From Pogonophryne albipinna (lineage: Eukaryota; Chordata; Actinopteri; Perciformes; Artedidraconidae): a stretch of DNA of 64,000 nt. This document shows positions 1 through 18,551 of the stretch, one piece after another. Under the pieces are notes generated by a model. The model did no database searches, was not told where the DNA came from, and saw only the letters and a list, made by a program, of their open reading frames with translations. The position numbers and the translations under genes were made by a program. The stretch lies in the NCBI GenBank assembly GCA_028583405.1, contig CM053246.1, positions 23,160,412-23,224,411 of the forward strand. Direction: 5' to 3'. How positions within the stretch are numbered: the stretch's first letter is position 1; the number at the start of each line of letters is the position of its first letter.

Positions 1-879
1 CCATCCTGCCACTTTCCTCCTACTCTTCCATCCTGATTGAGAAAAGACCACCTGACTGTCCTTTGAGGCGGGGAAGTCGTAATTGGAGGTTGAAGCCAGT
101 TCCTGCCCCTCTTTTGCTAAGGGTGGAGGCTTGCGGCACCCACCAAAAGCCTTTGATGGCATAAGGAGGACACACATGAATCCACACACCAACACACCCT
201 CATATATCTTGCATGGCCTCAGTCAGGCTTTGAAAACGTACATGTAGGATGTGACTGTGTCCCGATAGCTGACAGCTGATTGTGTGTTTTTACTGTATGT
301 AAAGTGTAGTGTTAAACATTTATTTATCCGTTAACATGACTGAGGCTGACCATAAGACTGTAGTGGCTCTGGGACTGTACTTGGGTACATTGGTGAACAA
401 CTGAATGTATGACCCAAATGTCACAGCAATTCTTCCCAGTTTGGGACATTTCACTTCAACACAAATGTCACCCTCATTGTGGTGCTACAAGATAAAGTCA
501 CAAATCAGTTCAAAGTGTCAGTAGGATTTATACTCAGGGGACCATGAATATCTGAACAAAATGTCATGGTATTAAATATAATAGTTGTTAAGATTTAGAT
601 TCTGTTTTTCTGGACCAAAGTGGTGGACTGACAAACTGAAGACATCATCACCACCACCCAGATGTATGCATTAACCTCTGGAGTGTTCCACTGCTTAAAC
701 GATTACCAAACCAAATATAGAAATCCTACATTTCAAGCAATTTTCCTTACAAGTTTTATTGTTGATCAGAATTCACAAATGTCCCTCCATGGTTATGAGG
801 ATAAGGAAATATAACAGTTTCATAAAAATACTGTGAGAGCCTCTCAGCAGAGCCTTTGATCGGGACTTGACATTTTAAC

Positions 880-1045
880 CACATGGTATCTATTATTTCT
901 AAATGTTACTTACTATCTCTAATCGCCATTGTTGCCAAAAAGGTTACACTGTCCACCCAGAGACAAAATGGTTGCAGGTTCAATCCCCCTAGTGGACTTG
1001 CATCCTTCAAAGTGCCCCAGAGCAATAAACGGAATACTTACTGGC
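880..1045 (+). mobile_element. Probable tRNA-derived SINE relic
   Basis: GGTTCAATCCC at 977-987 matches the Pol III B box (GGTTCRANNCC), and the preceding GGTTACACTGTCCACCCAG resembles the A-box end and arm of fish tRNA-derived SINEs. The ends are not defined and no target duplication was found. Confidence 0.4.
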
Positions 1046-4000
1046 CCACTCATTGCTGGATTCCCTGAATGGGAACATTGGAAAATGTCATCATCAGCTC
1101 CTTTTTAGAGTTCAGCACTTCCATTTCACCTTTGGACCCGATGATTGCCTTAGGTAGACTTTCTCTCCATCAGTCGCCATTTGACTGAGAGCTTTCTCTT
1201 CCATCTTCTCTAAGTGCTTCGGCTCTCCCAAATGTTCTCATTGGTTGAAAGTGGCATTCAGCATTCCACTTTCACTCTAAAGTCAGTGTCTGCAATTTTC
1301 TGCTTATTTCACTTTTATTCTCTGTTGCATCATCTTTTGTGTCTTGAGTATCTCTGACAATGCCACTTAGAAACCACTTTTTGAAATCCCACCTCTTCCT
1401 TGAGCACCTTGCCTCTGTAGCCAGTGGCAACTATTAAAACCAATTCAGGTCAGGGTTTGTATTTGGCCTGTGATGGGACCACTTTGGCCATGTTGCTGAC
1501 GTAGCAGGTGATGCTCTTATCTCCTTGGTCAGACATGTTTTATTATGGTAATAACATGGGTGCCTACCTATAAGGTATATTTGTTTGTGTTTGCCACTTG
1601 ACCGTAAAGGAAAACTGTGTTATATGAATGCCCATTTCCCATACATTTTGCCATTGTGACTATGGGGTCATGCTCACGTTGGAATCACCACCTTTGTCGT
1701 AGAGATTCTGGTAAAAAGGTATAAAACAATATAAGAGCTAGCTATCAAGTATCCAAGAGCATTCCAAATAAACAGGAGTTTTACATGACTTGCTTCAAAC
1801 TGTTGAGTCAGACTGTGAGAGACAGTAAATGCCAGCCCCCATTTTGAACAGGGCCCTGCTGCCAGCCGGCTGCGCCCGCCTCGGTTTAGCGCACTCGGAA
1901 GCCTTTTAAGATCCCTTTGTGTGCTCAAACCAGAGATGTTGAGAGGGCATCAGCGTCAAATGTGTACAATACAAAAGCACGTAAGGACAAAGTACTGTAA
2001 CGGCTGAATGACAGTAACACACCATTAACTCAGGTATAATCAGGAGATTATAAATGAAGGCTAAAAGACTAAGCATAAAATATTTAAAAGGTAAAAAAGA
2101 TAAATGAAATATTAGTTGCGAGGCTGACAGAAAATAAATATAAATAGATTGGCTGGACATCTAGTTATTGATCAAGTAGAAGCCCTGTAATGACTATTCA
2201 ACTTGTGATTGATAAACTGTCTTCAGTGATCTACAGTACCACCTCTCCTGCACATTTCCAATCTCCCCATGCCTCATTGTCAAAAGCAATGAATATTTTA
2301 CACCAGGAAGTGTTCAGGAATTAGGTCAGAATGGCCATCATTTAAATCCATATTATGATCCATTCAGATTAAGGGTTAAGAAAAGAGAGCCAAACTTACC
2401 ACAAGTTCATTTAAAGACACTTTTCAATTCGTTTTTTTTTCAGGCAGAACATTCTACTATTTACAAACAGGTTTTTATCACCTGCAATCAATTACATTTC
2501 AAAATAATATTGTCATAATAAAATCTAGTTCATCAAAATCAGTTAATGCTTATAAGCTATTGATGGTTAATTTCCTCCTGTTCGAACTACTGAATAAATG
2601 AGTTCACTTGGTGTCAATGTGACATGCCAAGTTATTTTTGTACAATGAACTCGCATTAATAAAAATGTTTTCTTTTTAAGTACTGATGAATGTAAAAAGT
2701 GCAAAATAAAAGTTATGTTTTAGTGCGTTATAAATACTTTCCTTTCTGGTCTTGTCCAGCCTGTCTCAAACTGTGATGTTTCTTCCTCTCTTCTCTTCCA
2801 CTGTCAAAATTGTCAAACAATTGAGCTCGCCACAGCTGGCACTTTGAACTGGAGGCATTATTTCTCCTGTTCGAAAAAGGGTTTTATTGGGAGAGACAGG
2901 CGTTCATTCAAGTATTGGCTTTGTAGACACTTCAATCCACTTTTCTTACTGCTGTGCTAAAGGAACATCTAATAATTTCCTTTTGTATGTCTTTTCTATT
3001 AATCCTTGCAAATTAGATTTAGCATAATTTGCACACATATTCTTGCTCTAGTGATTCAATCATACACAACAAAGCAAACCACCTTGACCGACATTAGAGG
3101 ACAAACCTGTTTTTTTTCCTCAGACACCGACAACCTCCCCTATTCTTTCTCAGGGAGTTTATCCTGAATTAAATACCATTTTATTACACTTAGATTAGAT
3201 TAAAGTATCCTGTCTTTACTAGCCAATATTCAGTGTTATTCATTTAACTGCATTCTGCATGTGAAAATTCTTCACTGTAGAATCATGGACACTGAGATTT
3301 GAGGGTGCGAAAACCATCAAAGTTATTACCGGTTGATCTATCATGAAACAAAGGTTTTACAGTATGAACATATACTTGTCTGTTTGTGCCGTGGAATGCG
3401 CTGTGCACTTTTTAAAGATAAGGCAACTTAAGTTTTGCATTTGTCATTCAACATTTAAAATATATAAATAATACATGAATTAAAACCCATTCAGCACATG
3501 CATGTGGTTAGTTGTACTCTTCCTGTATGTAATGGGGGATGTGACTACTCATCTAGCATCACATCCCTGGTTACAGTTGACTGTCTCCATTGTCTCTCCG
3601 CCTCTTCCCAAATGAACATCAAGAATTAAGAGGCGCTGTGTTGCTATGGAAACCCCAAACCAAGTGTGAAGAAGCAGCAAGGTATCAGAGTTCATTTGAA
3701 GTTTATAAATAGGGCGCAATTAAAATTGATGTTAACATAAGCTCCAAAACATCAGCCTCTTTATTATTCATTCACACTATGCTTTTATTTTGAAGATGCA
3801 GGGTACAGGTTCACCAGTAAGAAGTGGATTGAAAGACACAAAGATCAACCTGCACATAAAACATTATTTCATACATCCATATGCAAGACTTCTCCCTGAC
3901 CTCTAAAAAAAGAAACAACACACAGAAAATGTCAGGGTTGAGGCATTCTATCCTCTGACCTCTTATCTTTGTTGTGTGTTTGTGAGCGACAGACAGAGGG

Positions 4001-4889
4001 AGGGAGAGTCAGAAAGAATATGGTGTATCGTCGAGCTCAAGCCACCCCATCAAATATACACTACAAATATGACGGCACATATTTATATTTGTATTTTTCA
4101 GAAGTGTGTCTTTATCTTTTATTTTGGCAATTTGTGTCTCAGCCTCTTCCAGTCTCTTTATCACTTTATCTAAGTCAGTTCAGACTTATTTTATTTCTGT
4201 CTTAATCTGTTTAGATTCAAAACTGTTGAATTGCTGTTTGGGAGTCTTTAAGTTCTTGTCGAATCATGCCAAGTTTAGTTTTTTTCCTTTTTTCCCTTAC
4301 CGTGTGGAAGCATTGTCTTTGTCACTTTCGACTTGGTCAAGGGGAAGTTTCATCAAATGTAGCAGAATTATCGGTTTCATTCAGGGATGAACTGACTAGA
4401 ATTGTGTCGATCAAATGACAATGGGGGTACCTGAAGGGGTAACAATTTGAACAGAAATGAGAAACAATGGCATATTATTAATTGTGGTCTGATTAATTCA
4501 TACATTGATACAAATCAATGTATTTGAAAAGCTTTTCTTTTCTGAACAACCATCATACCGAAATGCCGAATAACTGCAACACAAACTGACTTTTGTTGAG
4601 TAAAGAGCTGACAATTCCAGATGTTGGAGAAACTAGTTAACCTTATGACATGAAAATGTGTATATTGTTACCATTCATCCGTCTGGTGTTTTCTTCAACC
4701 TGCTTGCTTGTCACTTATTTCACTACAAGCAAAAGGTAAAATTCCACTTATTTATGTTCTGTCTGAACACTGATGCTGCCATCACAACTCTGCTTATTGA
4801 AATGCAGAACCAGCCAGACCATTAAAATGCCACGGCAGTGATACAGAGACAGATGAATTAGCAATCTGCCAGGAGGGCCAGCTGTTGCT

Positions 4890-4911
4890 CCCCCCCCCCC
4901 CCCCCCCCCCC
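4890..4911 (+). repeat. Homopolymer of 22 C
   Basis: An uninterrupted C run in otherwise unremarkable noncoding DNA. Its length may be inexact in the assembly. Confidence 0.95.
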
Positions 4912-5815
4912 ATCCTAAACCCTCCAGGGAAGCCTCTAGAAACTTCCTCGCCAGCAACCAAGGACAAAGGCCTCAAGGGGAGCTGGTTTTTAATTACTGT
5001 GCTGCTGTCCTCTGAATATCACAACAATAGATTATCTCACTGAAATTAGGAGAGTGTTTGTGGAAGTCACGTGTCAGCAGGACGGGGTGGTGTCATTTTG
5101 ACAACCAGCAGTCTGAATGTGTTGTGGCTAAAGACTTGTAATTATAATACAAACTGTGTCTTCCTGACATACAGTTATCACCTTTTATTTAGAATCTAAA
5201 TTACAAACGGACAAAGGACAATTTTTCGCTATGTAGTTGTACAATTTCTTCAGTATTGAGGCATTTTCAAGAACACTGATCAACTAATGAAAACCTAATA
5301 GTAATCAGTCTCCACTGCAAGTGAGCAGTAAGTCACTCTGCTCGGAGGCTTAGTTGCAGGAGGGTTCGGCCCATGCTTCCTGAGCGGCTTCCTGCTTACC
5401 GGTTCTCCACCGGAGGGAGATCCTGTTTTACTTTGTAAAGGCGATCAACAGACATGAAACATATGATGGACTGCAGAGTGCAGAAGCAATATAGTTATTT
5501 AGGAAGGATACAAAATGACAGACGAGCCACAAGTGAATGTGACATAACTGTTAAAGTGATTTAATTGTATTTATTATGATTTCATAAATCAAATCAGAGC
5601 AGGGGTTTTAAAAAACGTTAGCAGTCCCCCGTTCTTCCTCCAGTTCTGTTTTTTGGTCTACCTAAGATTTCAAAACGCAGCCTGTTTGTCACTTTCAGAT
5701 TTGGCCTTCCATCGAAGGAGCTGCCATCTATCCATAGTATAAATCGAACTAATATTCTGTCTGTGATTCATTTGACTCGCAATATCTTCTTGCTCACCCC
5801 TTGTTTCATCATACC

Positions 5816-7264
5816 CATGCGCACCTCCGCCAAAAAAGAGCACCTGGTCATTTGAAAAAAGGCCCATTTGCGTACCAACATTGAGAGAGAGGGAGAGAGA
5901 GAAAAGAGAAAAGAGAGGAGAGGAAAGATATTTGCGAGTTGCATATGAACTCAGGGCCGGCCCGTAGCACTGGCTAGATGTTCGCCTAGGGCGCCAGATC
6001 TGGGGAGTCGCTGCGCTGGCAGTTCTGGGAGGAAAAAAAACATTTTTGACCGTTGGCGCTCATCCCAATTTTCGACCTTGATGTAACAATATTCACAATT
6101 AAGTAAATGTAACACCCTTTTCACCCCGGTTACTGTTGGAGTGGGAGGGGTCTGAAACCCACCTCCAGCTCCGCGTGTAGTTTGGTGAGCTGGGTCAGAT
6201 CATAAAAGAAGGAATTCAAAGCACCAGATACAGGGTTAAACAATAATCTGTTTTAATGATATAAGGTAAGAATACTATACACTTTTTAAAGGGGTAGGCC
6301 CACCCCTGCACTGGTCCTAATGCCGGGAGAACATCATCTTGACGGCAGGAGGAAAGAGAGCGGACACAAGGACTCAACAGGAGATATTGTAAGAACAACG
6401 GGAGGAGCTGTGTGGATACTCCTCCCATACAGGTCATCTATTGGCCCATATACAAACGATGGGCTTTCGTAGCGTAGCTGCTCTAACGGATATAAGAAGA
6501 AGATGTTTCTACAATAATGTGGAGGGAGAGTCCTCTCCAGTCAGACTTAGAGGCTGATACTACAGCTCAGTGAGGTAAATGAGTGTTTAGATAGTTAACT
6601 TTAGTCTAAGTTACCTCAGTGGGTCTCAAACGGTTTGGTCACAATTTATGTAAACACATATTTCCAAGGCACTCCTTTATAATTATTGGGATAAACAGGT
6701 TTGAAATCATTTCAATATGACAGTAACCAAAAATATCATTTAAAACTGGAGATAAAAAAATATGCATAAATAAATGTTAAGGTAAAATAAGATATGAATG
6801 AACAACACAAATATAATAAGTTACATTCATTTGTTATTGGCTATGGTAGGTCATTGGTTTTGTTCACATACTTATTTGATTACATCCACTTGTCTAAGAT
6901 GACAACAGAGACTTTCGACCCAAAACCAGCTGTTGACTTGTGGATGCAAGCAGCTAATAATCGCAGACTCAACCAGAGAAAGAAGTAGGCCTACATCATC
7001 AGCTACCATGTCTGACAGAGAGGAAGACAGTGAGGAGAACAGTCAGGAGGGTAGTGATGACAGCTTGTAGGATTACTGGTCGTGCTAATGTTGTCTTGTG
7101 TTCACCTCTGCATGTGTGTTCACCTCTGTGTGTTCAGTGCCGTGTGTCTGGCAAATAAAGACCCCCTCAAAAGGTACGGTTTATTTCATTTTAAGGATGA
7201 GCACCAAGCAACATCTCCAGGTGCTCCTTTGAGAACCAGGGCAAAAAAGTTATGTGCACCCCTG
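5816..7264 (+). mobile_element. hAT-type DNA transposon relic with 8-bp target duplication
   Basis: The octamer ATCATACC occurs at 5808-5815 and again at 7265-7272, flanking this 1,449-base segment. An 8-bp duplication is the hallmark of hAT elements. The right end reads (minus strand) CAGGGGTGCACATAACTT, a typical hAT terminus; the left end CATGCGCAC is a decayed partner. Both ends also share GAGCACCTGG a little inside. A short C-terminal transposase-like remnant sits near the right end. The element is too short to be autonomous. Confidence 0.65.
6899..6988 (+). pseudogene. Possible hAT transposase C-terminal remnant
   Basis: A 29-codon stretch (MTTETFDPKPAVDLWMQAAN and on, ending RLNQRKK) with stop at 6986-6988 sits inside the hAT relic in the direction expected for its transposase. 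The aromatic/AVxxW pattern resembles the very end of hAT transposases. Similarity is short and could be chance. Confidence 0.35.
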
Positions 7265-7272
7265 ATCATACC

Positions 7273-8476
7273 TCTACTGTCTACCTTTTGAAGTCTTTTC
7301 TCCGATCCTTCATATTTGTGCTTTACATTCTTTACTAATGTGTCCGTTGTCTATAATGGAACAAATTATTTTTGCTTTACACTGAAGCAGATTTCTTTTC
7401 TAAGCATTTTGGACACTGAGTCTAGAAGCTTCAGGGCGCAGCTCTGGAACAGACATACTCTTTGACGTACCATCCTTCTGGTTTATCACTGCCTGTGTAT
7501 TCAAGCATGGCCCATAATGCACCTCTCCCTACTCATGCTGAAGCCAGACTCAGATGGTGTAGCACTTGCTTTTGTTTTTCTCATTCCCATCAGAGAGAAT
7601 GGAGTCCAACACAAATAATTCATTCAATTGATCCACCACTTTGGTAAGGTGACAGGGGGAATGGGGGCGAGACTTCCGAGTGAGAATAAGATCAATAAAT
7701 AGTTTTGACAGTATGGAAATAAGTAACACATAAACAGGAATGCCTCAACAGCGTCAGTGGTGTGGTGTGTTTCACTTTAAACCTGCTGTGATACCTAGCA
7801 CAGAGAAGTGTTAACGAATTGTATTTCTTTGTTTTAGTGTAGAGTTTTAGTTACATGATGATGGTAAGAGTTTTTCCCTTACCCTAACAATAGTAAAATA
7901 AAAAAAACGTTTAATTTGAATGGGATCGAAAAAAATCTAAAAATAGGAATGTTTACACAAGACATTGTCTCTCAGTAGCTGCAGTCCGGAAACCTGTGCT
8001 GGTTTAACACTATAGTGACCCTCTCATCCCTGCTTACTCAGCTCTAACACTTCAAGCCTCAGCAGACTGCTGCAGCCCCCTATTGTTGGATTGTGTGGTA
8101 TTGTTTGAGGTTGTCCAGAGATATAATCAACCTAATATGGTATTGATATTTACACAATAAACAATGCTGGATTGCCATTTTTGTCATACAATATTTTTGC
8201 AACTTCCCAATGTGGTTGTTTCTGCATTCACCTAGAAGGGATAGAGGGGATGACACGCATTAAGGAGCCAATGGACAAATTGTGCCCGAGTAGCTCTACC
8301 ACTGTGTAGCTGCAAAAGTGTAGTATTTCTGCAATATCTATGGACTTTTAGATGTTTACAAGAATAGAATCCTCTGTTATAGTATTGGGCTAACAAATTG
8401 GAACAAACATATAATTCATATACAAGCATACCAGTAAATTCAAATGACACACATCTTATTCCCTGATCACGAGGGA
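7273..8476. other. Noncoding between hAT relic and LTR element
   Basis: No supported gene. Short open frames here have no recognisable motifs. Confidence 0.6.
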
Positions 8477-8851
8477 TGTCACGAGAACTAATGCTTTGTT
8501 ACCAAGTTGTTGACGATAAACTTTCCCAATGGAGAGAGAGAGACTGTGATGCCCCTGTGGGTGCATCAGTAGAGAGGGTGTGGCTGTTCTGTCTGTGCTG
8601 CATTGGCTCCAGTGATTACCTTGATTGCAGTGACTCAGGGCACCTGGGTCTGGTGTCCTGCAGCTATTTAGAGCTTCTCTGCTCCTCTCTGTGCTCTCTC
8701 TGCGCTCTCTCTGCTTTCTCCTGCAGGCACCCGGCTCTGATGAGTATACCCAGTACTTAATTTGACTTGTTTGTGCAAATAAACACCTTTTTCTACCCGT
8801 TGACATGTTGTGTCTCCTTTTTGTTGTGGCCTTCTGAGCCAGGTCGCAACA
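8477..8851 (+). repeat. 5' LTR of the retrotransposon
   Basis: The segment starts TGTCACGAG and ends CAACA two bases before the primer site, giving the usual TG...CA ends. It contains AATAAA at 8778-8783 followed by a T-rich stretch, as expected for the R/U5 part, and a TATTTA motif near 8667 that could be the promoter box. The left boundary is inferred from the TG; no second copy is available to confirm it. Confidence 0.6.
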
Positions 8852-8853
8852 AA

Positions 8854-8871
8854 TGGGGGCTCGTCCTACGG
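8854..8871 (+). other. Primer binding site, tRNA-Pro type
   Basis: TGGGGGCTCGTCC, two bases after the LTR end, is complementary to the 3' end of tRNA-Pro over 13 bases; the last five positions diverge. It marks the start of minus-strand DNA synthesis for the element. Confidence 0.7.
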
Positions 8872-9410
8872 GTTATTTATGGAAAGTTTGTGTAGTGCTC
8901 AGAGCACATGGCGTCATTTGAGCAACTGATTAGTTGATGTGGTCCAGCTGTGTGCTGGCTTGGCGCTGCTATTTGGGGGACGCATCATGGGTTTCAGGAA
9001 GCTTTCGTGTCGTCAGGTTTTGTGTGCCAATCAGAAGGTAAGATGTTGCTGCTTGTTACGCTTTTGTAAAGAGATTTCCCCGCTAGGCTTAAGTGGCGTT
9101 TCCCCTTGGGTTGCGTCTGTTTGTTTTTTTCATAGTGTTGTGGTAACGTGGTTAGTGTCAGCTGTTTTCGGACAGCTGTCTCGGGGGCACATCCGCATGA
9201 TTTCTTGGTGCTACCTGCGTGCAGGTCGCTCCACAACTCCGCCGGGTTCCAGTGCGTAATTACCCGCCGCAAACCACATGAAGACTAGGTGAGATTAGTA
9301 AGATTTTGGTTTGGCAGTTAGGGGGAAAATTCTCTGTTGGGTTTTGACTTTTGCCCATGCGTGTTGGCAGTTTAATACTTTGCTTTCTGATTGATTATAG
9401 GTAATTTATT

Positions 9411-11928
9411 ATGGCTTCTTTGTCGGCGTTTGTGGATGCGCCCTCAGTGTCTTTCTTAGATGATTGCCAGAAGGCGCAGTTGGTCGAAATAGCAGAGCAT
9501 TATGAAATTGCTGTTGTAGGGAGCAAGCGGAAACATGAGATTAAAGCTTTCATCGTGTCATCTTTGTTTGAGCAGGGGGTGTTGCAGAAGAGTGAGTCTG
9601 GTGCGGCAGGGGTCATCCCGGTAGTGGTTCAGACAGCTGGTTTGACGTTCGAGCAGCAAAAGGAGCTTTTGGCCATGCAGTTTAATCAGGAGAGGTTGGA
9701 GTTGAGGTTGGAGCAGGAGAAGTTGAGGTTGGAGTAGGAGAGATTGAGGTTGGAGCAGGAGAGGTTGCAGTTGGAGTTGAGGTTGGAGCAGGAGAAGTTG
9801 AGGTTGGAGCAGGATAAGTTGGAGTTGAGGTTGGAGCAGGAGAAGTTGAGGTTGGAGAAGTTGAGGTTGGAGCAGGAGAAGTTGAGGTTGGAGCAGAAGA
9901 AGTTGAGGTTGGAGCAGGAGAGGTTGCAGTTGGAGTTGAGGTTGGAGCAGGAGAAGTTGAGGTTGGAGCAGGAGAGGTTGAGGTTGGAGCAGGAGAAGTT
10001 GGAGCAGGAGAGGTTGGAGTTGAGGTTGGAGCAGGAGAAGTTGAGGTTGGAGAAGTTGAGGTTGGAGCAGGAGAAGTTGAGGTTGGAGCAGGAGAAGTTG
10101 AGGTTGGAGCAGAAGAGGTTGGAGTTGAGGTTGGAGCAGGAGAGGTTGGAGTTGAGGTTGGAGCAGGAGAAGTTGAGGTTGGAGAAGTTGGAGCAGGAGA
10201 GGTTGAGGTTGGAGCAGGAGAAGTTGAGGTTGGAACAGGAGAGGTTGGAGTTGAGGTTGGAGCAGGAGAAGTTGAGGTTGGAGTAGGAGAGGTTGAGGTT
10301 GGGGCAGGAGAAGTTGAGGTTGGAGAAGTTGAGGTTGGAGCAGGAGAAGTTGAGGTTGGAGCAGAAGAAGTTGAGGTTGGAGCAGGAGAGGTTGCAGTTG
10401 GAGTTGAGGTTGGAGCAGGAGAGGTTGCAGTTGAGGTTGGAGCAGGAGAGGTTGCAGTTGGAGCAGGAGAAGTTGAGGTTGGAGAAGTTGAGGTTGGAGC
10501 AGGAGAAGTTGAGGTTGGAGCAGGAGAAGTTGAGGTTGGAGAAGTTGAGGTTGGAGTAGGAGAGGTTGAGGTTGGAGCAGGAGAGGTTGAGGTTGGAGCA
10601 GGAGAAGTTGAGGTTGGTGCAGGAGAGTTTGCAGTTGGAGTTGAGGTTGGAGCAGGAGAAGTTGAGGTTGGAGCAGGAGAAGTTGAGGTTGGAGAAGTTG
10701 AGGTTGGAGTAGGAGAGGTTGCAGTTGGAGTTGAGGTTGGAGAAGTTGAGGTTGGAGAAGTTGAGGTTGGAGAAGTTGCAGTTGGAGTTGAGGTTGGAGC
10801 AGGAGAGGTTGCAGTTGGAGTTGAGGGGTCAGCAGCAGGAAGTAGAGAAGCGTTTAGAGGTGGAGAAGGTGCTGGAGGTGGAAAAGATGAAATGTGAGGT
10901 GGAATATGCTAGATTACAGCTGTTTGGAGAGGGCAAGCTTGCTCCAGTGGAGGATGGTTCTGATAGGTCGGCATCAGGTAGTGGTGATATTATTTTTTAC
11001 TTGCGGTTAGTGCCAAAGTTTAATGAGCGTGACCCTGACATTTTTTTTCACTCTATTTGAACGCATAGCAGAGGCAACAAACTGGTCAGATTCGAACAGA
11101 GTGCCGTTACTTCAGTGTGTACTCACTGGGCGAGCACAGGAGGCCTATTCAGCTGTTTGTGGCGAAAATGCTTTGGACTATGCTAGAGTAAAATCAGCAG
11201 TGTTAAAATCATACGAACTGGTTCCTGAAGCATATCATCAAAAGTTCAGAAGTTGGGTCAAGGGGGATAAGCAGACACATGTGGAGTTTATCCGTGATTT
11301 GACTTCTCATTTTCAGCGGTGGTGCGCGACGGCAAAGGTTGCCAGTTTTGACGGTCTTTGTGAACTCATTGTATTGGAACAATTTAAAGATGTTATCCCT
11401 CAGCGTATGGCCACTTATGTAAATGAGCAGAAACCTTCCACCGCGCTTAGAGCTGCTGAATTAGCGGATGATTTTGTGTTGACACATAAGGGCAGTTTTA
11501 CTGAGAAGTATTCTAGGGGTGATTGCTGGAGACGTGGCTATTCCCGCGGTGGTGCAAAGTTTTCACCAGGCTCCTTCCGTAGATTTGCAGGTCCAGGGCG
11601 ATCCGAGGACGCTGGAGTGGGCCAATGTCATTATTGCCGAGAAGAGGGTCATTGGAAGGGGCAGTGTCCGACTGTCCATTGCTGGAACCTGAGGGGAAGC
11701 CTCGTTCTTCATCACATGCTCCAGCCATGTGCCGTTTTGGTTAAAAAGCCGCAGGGTGTAGGATCGGGCATGGTGCCTGATAAGAAGCTGGTTTGTGCCG
11801 ACTTGGATGTGGGTTCTGTTTTTGAGCCGTTCATAACGGAAGCCGTTGTGTCAGTAGTTGGTAGTGACAAGTATGTTCCGATTAAGGTGTTGCGTGACAT
11901 AGCAGCTAGATACTCATTTCCAATTTAG
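9411..11928 (+). pseudogene. Decayed gag with heptad-repeat coiled coil, SCAN-like capsid and zinc knuckle
   Basis: The reading frame opens at ATG 9411 with about 90 residues of non-repetitive N-terminus (MASLSAFVDAPSVSFLDDCQ), then a long coiled coil made of LRLEQEK-type units, then a capsid region with LIVLEQFKDVIPQRM and RAAELADDF that resembles SCAN domains, then a C-x2-C-x4-H-x4-C zinc knuckle (11626-11667). It breaks in five places: four in-frame TAG stops at 9735, 10284, 10557 and 10710, all within the repeat, and a one-base expansion of a T run at 11041-11048 that shifts the frame. After the knuckle the frame runs into a protease-like stretch that reads RDIAA where a D-T/S-G active site is expected, then stops at 11926-11928. 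It cannot make a full-length Gag. Confidence 0.8.
9684..10827 (+). repeat. Coding minisatellite in gag (21-, 15- and 12-base units)
   Basis: About 1.14 kb is built from three related unit types. The main one is 21 bases (LRLEQEK, seven residues), a second is 15 bases (LRLEK) and a third is 12 bases (ELRL or LQLE). All keep frame. The main unit is an exact heptad. The array has almost no other sequence and ends where the protein turns to RGQQQEVEKRLEVEK. Confidence 0.92.

Positions 11929-18551
<6,623 letters not shown>

Larger units (their letters stand above)
1..5807. other. Noncoding, no gene seen
   Basis: Stops are frequent on both strands and no family motif was recognised. Apart from the SINE relic and C run listed, nothing stands out. 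Probably an intron of rabgap1 upstream of exon a, or intergenic DNA. Confidence 0.6.
8477..11928 (+). mobile_element. Truncated Gmr1-like (Ty3/Gypsy-related) LTR retrotransposon
   Basis: The element has a 5' LTR, a tRNA-Pro-type primer binding site, a leader of about 540 bases and a decayed gag ending just after the zinc knuckle and protease boundary. No reverse transcriptase, integrase or second LTR was seen to the right, so the 3' part is lost or was never present. The capsid is SCAN-like, as is known for Gmr1-like elements, the proposed source of vertebrate SCAN domains. It lies in the same orientation as rabgap1. The right boundary is uncertain. Confidence 0.75.

Noticed and set aside
8456..8806. 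Minus-strand 116-residue frame
   Set aside because: It is antisense to the LTR and has no recognised motif.
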